A stretch of DNA of 64,000 nt. Source: Humulus lupulus. Its lineage: Eukaryota; Streptophyta; Magnoliopsida; Rosales; Cannabaceae. A program made the position numbers and the translations under genes. The notes under the pieces were generated by a model that saw nothing but the letters and a program-made list of their open reading frames with translations, was not told the DNA's origin and made no database searches. The DNA lies in NCBI RefSeq assembly GCF_963169125.1, contig NC_084795.1, positions 257,109,042 through 257,173,041 of the forward strand. Direction: 5' to 3'. Shown here piece after piece: positions 58,571 through 64,000 of this stretch. Positions within the stretch are counted from its first letter, which is position 1. Each line of letters begins with the position of its first letter.

Positions 58571-59647
58571 TGTTATATTATTTTAAATAATATAATATTA
58601 GATTAAATAATGTGACATAATGTGATTCGTCACACAAATGTGATTTGTCACACCTTGTAACAGATTATTGAGAGTCACAAAATTGGACGCATGTATGTGC
58701 CCAAATGTGACATATTTTGGAGTTACAAAAACAGTTACAAATTTGTAACTCCCAAATATTACCCAATAATGTGTAGATTTGATATTACACATTTTGATTT
58801 TAATTTCTCAAAGCCATAAGAGGTATGGCTGTTAGCGATGTGATTTTAATTCCCATAATGTGTATGGAAGTTACAAAATCAAGTGGGAATGAATTTGGAA
58901 CGTTTTGGCAAATTTAGAAAATTGGTTGCTGAAAAAACGTCTTGGGCCGCGACCAGTGTTTTTCAGGCCGCGGCCCAAGAGGCATAAAACATCGTGGGCC
59001 GCGACCCATGTTTTTCAGGTCGCGGCTGACAACATTTTCCAAAGTTCGGTTTTATTCAATTTTGAACGTTTCCAACAGCCAAGTAACTCCCAAATCTCTA
59101 TTAAAATTTCATGAACATCTAATTAATCATTGGTAACAGCCATGGGGGTTGGTGAAATTTGAAAGTCGAAGGGTGTCTCAAAACTCTATAAATAGGAGCC
59201 TAATGCTCACTTGTAAGACACACTATTTTCCATCCACAAAGCACTTGGCTGGAAAATACACCATAGAGGCTTGATAATTCCAGAGAGCTATTTCCTGAAG
59301 AGATCCCTTAATGCTTAGAGAATAGGGGGAAGTAAGCTTTTGGACAAAGGTTTTGAACATTGTTCAAGTTGGTGATCCCCACAACTCTGCACTTTGGTTG
59401 TGTGAGAGTTTGTTCTTTTTATTGGTTTTATTTTCATTCTTTTGATCTTGTCGATCTTATTTACTTGTATCATTATTGTTTTGAGTTTGTAATCTTCTTC
59501 TTCTACATCTTTCTATTTACTTGTATTTTGAGCAATTGAGTTGTAATATTTCTTTAATCAATATTATCTTGTCTATTGTATTTTTGCATAGAGTTGTATT
59601 TTGGTTTTTCCATATTTTCATTGAGTATAAAAATATATTCTCTAACA
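58571..59647 (+). repeat. 3' LTR of element F
   Basis: 1077 bp, ends CTCTAACA. A small insertion near 58635 duplicates ATGTGATTxGTCACAC. GC-rich patch at 58938-59030; TATA box at 59185-59193. Confidence 0.9.
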
Positions 59648-60518
59648 AAGCCAAGGCTGCGCTTGGACAGTTCGAGTTCTACATTATAGAGCAAGTTCCC
59701 CAAGAACAAAATTCAAACGCGGACGCATTGGCCAGGCTCGCTACGACTAGCGAGGTTGATGCACTGAACGTGGTCCCAATAGAGCTTCTATCGACCCCGA
59801 GTATCAACGAGTCTGATGAAGAAGACGTATGCATGATCGAATTTCAACCTACCTGGATGACCCCAATAATCGATTACCTCGAAATCGGAATTCTCCCAGC
59901 AGAACGGAACGAGGCTCGGAAATTGATGTATCAGATCTCGAGGTACACTGTTGTGTAAGGGAGGTTGTATCAAAGAGGGTATTCTATGCCACTACTCTTA
60001 TGTGTAACTCCACCCAAGGCAAAGAAAATTCTGGAAGAAATTCATAAAGAATTTTATGGATACCACACTGGGAGGCATAGCCTATCCAAAAAAGTGATAA
60101 GACAGGGGTATTTCTGGCCCACAGTCAAGGCAGACGCATTCAAATATGTCAAAAGATGTGATAAGTGCTAGAGATTTGCTTCAATTCCACGAGCTCCACC
60201 TACCGAACTAACCATGCTGACCTCCCCATAGCCATTATCGGTGTGGGGAATCGATCTTATAGGCTCACTACCAACAGGCAAAGGTGGAGTGAAGTATGAT
60301 GTGCTCACGGTTGATTATTTCACAAAATGGACTGAGGCCAAACCCCTGGCAACAATTACCTCGAAAAAAGTTTTAGACATTGTGATAAAAAACATCATCT
60401 GCCAATACGAAATGCCCAGAAAGATAGTGTCAGACAATGGTACCCAGTTCGACAGTGACTTGTTTACCCATTTCTGCGAAAAAATGGGATAATAAAAAGC
60501 TTCTTCTCTGTCTCCCAT
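59648..60518 (+). pseudogene. Second RNase H end and integrase start of element E
   Basis: The frame resumes with 'KAALGQFEFYIIEQVPQEQN' and 'ADALARLATTSEVDAL', then the linker to the integrase. Zinc-binding text 'YFWPTVKADAFKYVKRCDKC' ends at a TAG (about 60168). The core begins VWGIDLIGSLPTGKGG with the first Asp, then 'TITSKKVLDIVIKNIICQ' and SDNGTQFDSDLF with the second Asp. It stops at 60518, where solo LTR S4 begins, and resumes at 62899. Confidence 0.87.
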
Positions 60519-62898
60519 TGTAACGCCCTGGTTACCCCAGAACAGTTACGGTGAACGATGAACCGTGAATTTAACTCTCTACCCGAGTTCTTTGGTTAAA
60601 AACGTGCTTCTAGGTGTTATTAATAGGTTAAGGTGGAAAATCAATCAAAAGGGAAGAATATATTTTATTTAAAACATAAAACTGTTCATGGGCCCATCAA
60701 AATGTTTAAAAGTTATTTACAACTCAAAATTTTCATTAGTGTTTAAATTTACAACCCGCCGACCTAAGCGACAAAAATAGGGTAAACCCCCTAGTTCCTC
60801 TGAGAAATCCTTGGTCGTGGTGGTCAGGCAGCCGCATATGTTCACAGCACCACCTAAGCTCTCCACTCAAGGCTGGGTGAGCTTTTCTTTCCCTTTACCT
60901 GCACCACATAGCACCCATGAGCCAAAGCCCAGCAAGAAAACACAATAACGCATAATAATCATTCAGGACTCTCAGTCCAAAATAGAGGAGTGACAATTGG
61001 GACAGTCACTAAAGTGGGTTCCGTTCCCATTAGCCATGTGACGATAGGGTCACCTGGGCTTTACAAATAAGTGATCCTTTCACTAGCTTATCAAGATAGG
61101 TGCTCGATGAGCCAGTCACCAATATAACCTACTGCATGACCATAGAATCACAGCCATGGGATTCCGCTCTCTAGCCACGTGACAAGCAGTCACCTAGGCC
61201 ATTATCCATGGCTCTGAGTAACTAGTCCTAGACTAGTCAAGCGCTTATAATTTTCATCGACCTTAGGGTCGGTCCAGCATTAATGCTCCTAGATTCATTC
61301 AACGCTGATATCGATTAGATCTAATCTTTTATCGGCCCTACATTCAGGACGCTTATGCCGCTTCTGACTCTTAGGTTAGTAATACACGACCAATGCCGAT
61401 TTTGAATAGTCAGTACCATACACAAGTAAACAACCTCTGCTAGCATTTAATATGCAATCCATGTCCACATTTAACAACCAACATGCCTCTATAACAACCA
61501 CGCATGTCATATACACAGGGTGCAATTTTCTTACCTCAGGTTCGAGCGAGAAGTAGAACAAGAACGACCCCTGAGAACGATCGACCTTTTGATTCCTTAG
61601 CGGTTACCTAATCATAACCAATTATAACCTCCATTAATGAAAATCAACAATGAAAGGGTCTTGACCTAACCCCACTCTCGGAACCTCGAAACGTACCCAC
61701 ACGGTGAGTAGATTCGATCCCGGGCCTTAAGGATTGAAACCCCGAGCCAAAAACCCTTAAAAACACTCAAAACGGGATTCTGAAGGAACAGAGTAGCGCT
61801 ATAGCGCTACTCACTAGTGCCCCAGCACTATTCTCAGAACCCCAAACCGCCCAAGCCTCACCTGGGTAGCGCTATAGCGCCCCCTTGTTGGCGCTGTAGC
61901 GCTACACCCAGCCAGATCCACCCCTGAAACCTCTTCCTTCAACTCCTTCAATTCCAACTCGATTACAATGCTTCCAAACCTCATTTTTGGTGCCAAGTGA
62001 ACCCAAAAACCATCCCTACGATCCCTAAGCATCACAACCACAAGAACCCTAGCAAAAAACTCCCAACAATACTAATCATCTAACCTAGAAATCTCAACTG
62101 AAAACCAAAGCTAAAATAGAGCAAACCAGGAATTTTAATGGCTAGAAGCTTACCTCAAGTTCAGATTATGATGCTCTTCAATGGTGGAACAACACACTCC
62201 CAAGCTCTCAAGACTTATTTCCCAAGCTTGATTCCCCAACTTAAGCTCAAAAATCCAAGAAGAAAATGAGAGAAAGCAGGTACGGGAGAAGGCTTTTCAA
62301 TGCTCTATTTTTCCCATCCTTATATAGCCTTCAATGGCTTAAAACCATCATAGGGGTGAAAAGACCAAAATACCTCTAGATCAAATAAGGATTTCTAAAG
62401 GCTCCCAAGGGCAAAATTGACATTTTCCACCTATTTCGTTAATCATAATTAACGCTCTCCAATTCTCGCTATTCTCGATATTCTCAAACACCAATAATTC
62501 ATATCCTGTTACCCTTTAATTCCCGGCAACGCTCTAATAATTAAAATGACCCCGAGACTCACCCCGAGCCCTGAACTTAAACCTATTATGACTAAACTGC
62601 TAATTTATATTCAAAGATCGTCTCATGCCGAATAGCTCGAACAAATCCACATTATAATGTGGTCTCAACAATGTGTCACCGACATGCATGCAAATATACA
62701 ATTACGCCCTCAACGGGCCAAATTACCAAAACACCCCTGTACTGAAATGTGGACCCACATGCATGCATTTAACATCATATTATAATATAATTCACATAAG
62801 CATGCATATAATCATTTAATGGCATAATTAAACAATTATGGCCCTCCCGGCCTACTAATCCAGCCATTAAATCGCATTAGGGATTTCGGGGCATTACA
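60519..62898 (-). mobile_element. Solo LTR S4, Tekay/Del type, in the integrase of element E
   Basis: 2380 bp, plus-strand ends TGTAACGCCCTGG and GGGGCATTACA. Perfect duplication CCCAT at 60514-60518 and 62899-62903. Its start is very similar to S2. Minus-strand TATA box (GGCTATATAAGG) at about 62318-62329. A palindromic GC-rich patch built of TAGCGCTATAGCGC words lies at 61793-61912. Confidence 0.94.
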
Positions 62899-63475
62899 CC
62901 CATCCCCAATCAAATGGCCAGGTTGAAGCAGTCAACAAAACCCTTAAAAGCTCCATAAAGAAAAGGTTGGAAGAGGCTAAAGGAAGGTGGCCCGAGGAGT
63001 TACCCCAAGTTTTGTGGGCTTATCGAACCACAAGTCGAACTTCAATAGGACATACTCCCTTCTCCCTAGCATATGGATGTGAGGCCATGTTGCCAATTGA
63101 AGTCGAAATACCTACAATTCGGAGCCATACCTATGATCAGGCCTTGAACCAATCCCAGCTCGAAGAAAGTTTAGACCTTATTGTATAAAAACAAGATGAA
63201 GCTCAACTGAAAAATGCTGCATATCAGCAACGAGCTACCTGATACTTCAATAAAAAGGTTCAAGATAGAAAATTCAGATTCGAAGACTTGGTATTAAGAC
63301 GTGTATTCCTAGCTACAAAGGACCCATCTGCTAGAGTACTCAGACCTAACTGGGAAGGACCTTACCAGATCAAGTCTATTATTCGACCTGGGGTGTATAA
63401 ATTGGCGAGATTGAGCAGAGAATTGGCACCGCGAGCTTGGAATGGCGAACATCTACGACCTTACTATCAGTAGTA
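62899..63475 (+). pseudogene. Integrase of element E, C-terminal part
   Basis: It resumes with HPQSNGQVEAVNK (the catalytic Glu), 'PQVLWAYRTTSRTSIGHTPF', 'YGCEAMLPIEVEIPTIRS' and a stop near 63186. The C-terminal fold follows: 'FEDLVLRRVFLATKDPSAR', 'LRPNWEGPYQIKSI' and 'HLRPYYQ' before the stop at 63471-63475. Together with 59960-60518 it keeps all D,D,E acids but is split and carries stops. Confidence 0.88.
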
Positions 63476-64000
63476 TAGGAATGATGTTTTATTGTAACCA
63501 AGCTTGTTTATTTTTCAGACTTTTTATTATTAAAATATTAAGCTTTGCTCAAAATTTATTTTCTTTACTAAATGTTGTATTTTTTGCAAACTCTCTTAAT
63601 TCAATAACCTATGGTCATACTCATAGGATATTAAGGGGGCATCAGTGGTATACAATAATACCATAAGTTTGAAAAAATAAATAACATAGAATAAAAATGT
63701 CTGGATCGATAACTCGACATAAAAATGTTGTACACAGGTAAACTAACAAAAATATCTGGATCATTAACCCGACATAGAAGTTATAAGTGTATACACGAGC
63801 TAAAACTGTCTGGATATAACCAAATGCGCAAGCTAAGATGATCTGGACATAACCAGATTATCAAAAGTATAAGTGTCTGGATATAACTAGATACGCGAGC
63901 TAAGATGATCTAGACATAACCAGATTATCAAAATTATAAGTGTTTGGATATGACCAGATACGCGAGCTAAGATGATCTGGACATAACCAGATTATCAAAA
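63476..64000. repeat. Post-pol spacer of element E with 67-bp tandem repeats
   Basis: After about 200 bp of AT-rich sequence, units of 67 bp recur from about 63690 to the window end. They contain GTCTGGATATAACCAGATA, CGCGAGCTAAGATGATCTGG and ACATAACCAGATTATCAAAA. The last three units are well kept. Each unit has an inverted CTGG...CCAG pair. The array is cut by the window edge. Confidence 0.88.

Larger units (their letters stand above)
53772..59647 (+). mobile_element. Element F: non-coding LTR element inserted in the second RNase H of E
   Basis: LTRs 53772-54817 and 58571-59647 bound an internal region without any coding text. Flanks AAGCA (53767-53771) and AAGCC (59648-59652) fit a 5-bp duplication with one change. 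RNase H text is continuous across it. A polypurine tract precedes the right LTR. No standard primer site was found right after the left LTR (ATCAAAAGCTT). It resembles the LARD class of large non-autonomous derivatives; superfamily unknown. Confidence 0.85.
48100..64000 (+). mobile_element. Element E: Tat-type Ty3/gypsy element, runs off the right edge
   Basis: 5' LTR (48100-48936), primer site, gag, protease, RT, two RNase H domains, integrase ending at 63475 and spacer repeats to the window end. The coding region is split by element F at 53772-59647 and solo LTR S4 at 60519-62898. Removing both and their target duplications rejoins the reading text. An antisense gene and 3' LTR are expected to the right of the window. 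Many stops show it is dead. Confidence 0.88.

Noticed and set aside
1..64000. Intact host protein-coding gene, tRNA or rRNA gene
   Set aside because: All longer frames are explained by retrotransposon proteins or repeats; only primer sites complementary to tRNA ends were seen, not tRNA genes.

Overview
This is repeat-dominated plant nuclear DNA, almost certainly from a eudicot. Everything recognisable is LTR retrotransposon sequence of the Ty3/gypsy superfamily, plus one non-coding LTR family. I see no intact host gene, no tRNA or rRNA gene and no bacterial-type feature. The species cannot be read from the sequence; the family mix (Tat-clade elements with an antisense extra gene, and Tekay/Del-type LTRs of about 2.3 kb) is common in many eudicots.

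Layout. (1) 1-8190: element A, a minus-strand Tat-type element. It holds a plus-strand antisense gene (1287-3633), a spacer with ~64-bp repeats, and a decayed integrase/RNase H region split by a Tekay-type solo LTR (4622-6894). (2) 8190-20374: element T1, a minus-strand Tekay/Del-type element with decayed gag-pol and a tRNA-iMet-type primer site. A 1.26 kb solo LTR (9524-10780) sits in its pol. Its 5' LTR (13106-20374) carries two nested solo LTRs in opposite orientations (13192-15462 and 17688-19974). T1 is fused to element A at about 8190. (3) 20377-28765: element B, plus strand, flanked by the duplication ACAAT. It has gag and protease but no RT, RNase H or integrase; a complete antisense gene (minus strand) remains. 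(4) 28771-33552: the 3' end of element D, plus strand: spacer, antisense gene, polypurine tract and 3' LTR. (5) 34012-46494: element C, minus strand, the only element with both full LTRs and all pol domains (TSD TATAT, LTRs about 97% alike). An antisense gene and five 119-bp tandem repeats lie downstream of pol. C sits between the arms of a ~260-bp inverted repeat. (6) 48100-64000: element E, plus strand Tat element running off the right edge. Its second RNase H domain is split by a non-coding LTR element F (53772-59647), which itself carries a nested solo LTR (56863-58035). Its integrase is split by a Tekay-type solo LTR (60519-62898).

How the parts work together. Each Tat element has sense gag-PR-RT-RH-second RNase H-INT driven from the LTR, then a repetitive spacer, then a convergent gene on the other strand with its own TATA box, leader intron, coding introns, an N-terminal region resembling the Pfam 'putative gypsy type transposon' family (Transposase_28) and a C-terminal coiled coil. 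Four copies of this antisense gene (A, B, C, D) are present, and it is the most interesting system here. Introns survive because the sense genomic RNA cannot splice them. All coding regions carry stops or frameshifts, so none of these copies looks autonomous today.

A second pattern is that LTRs of otherwise unlike families carry GC-rich palindromic patches (variants of GGCCGCGGCC) or hairpin minisatellites upstream of the TATA box. All domain names rest on motifs read by eye; no database search was run.
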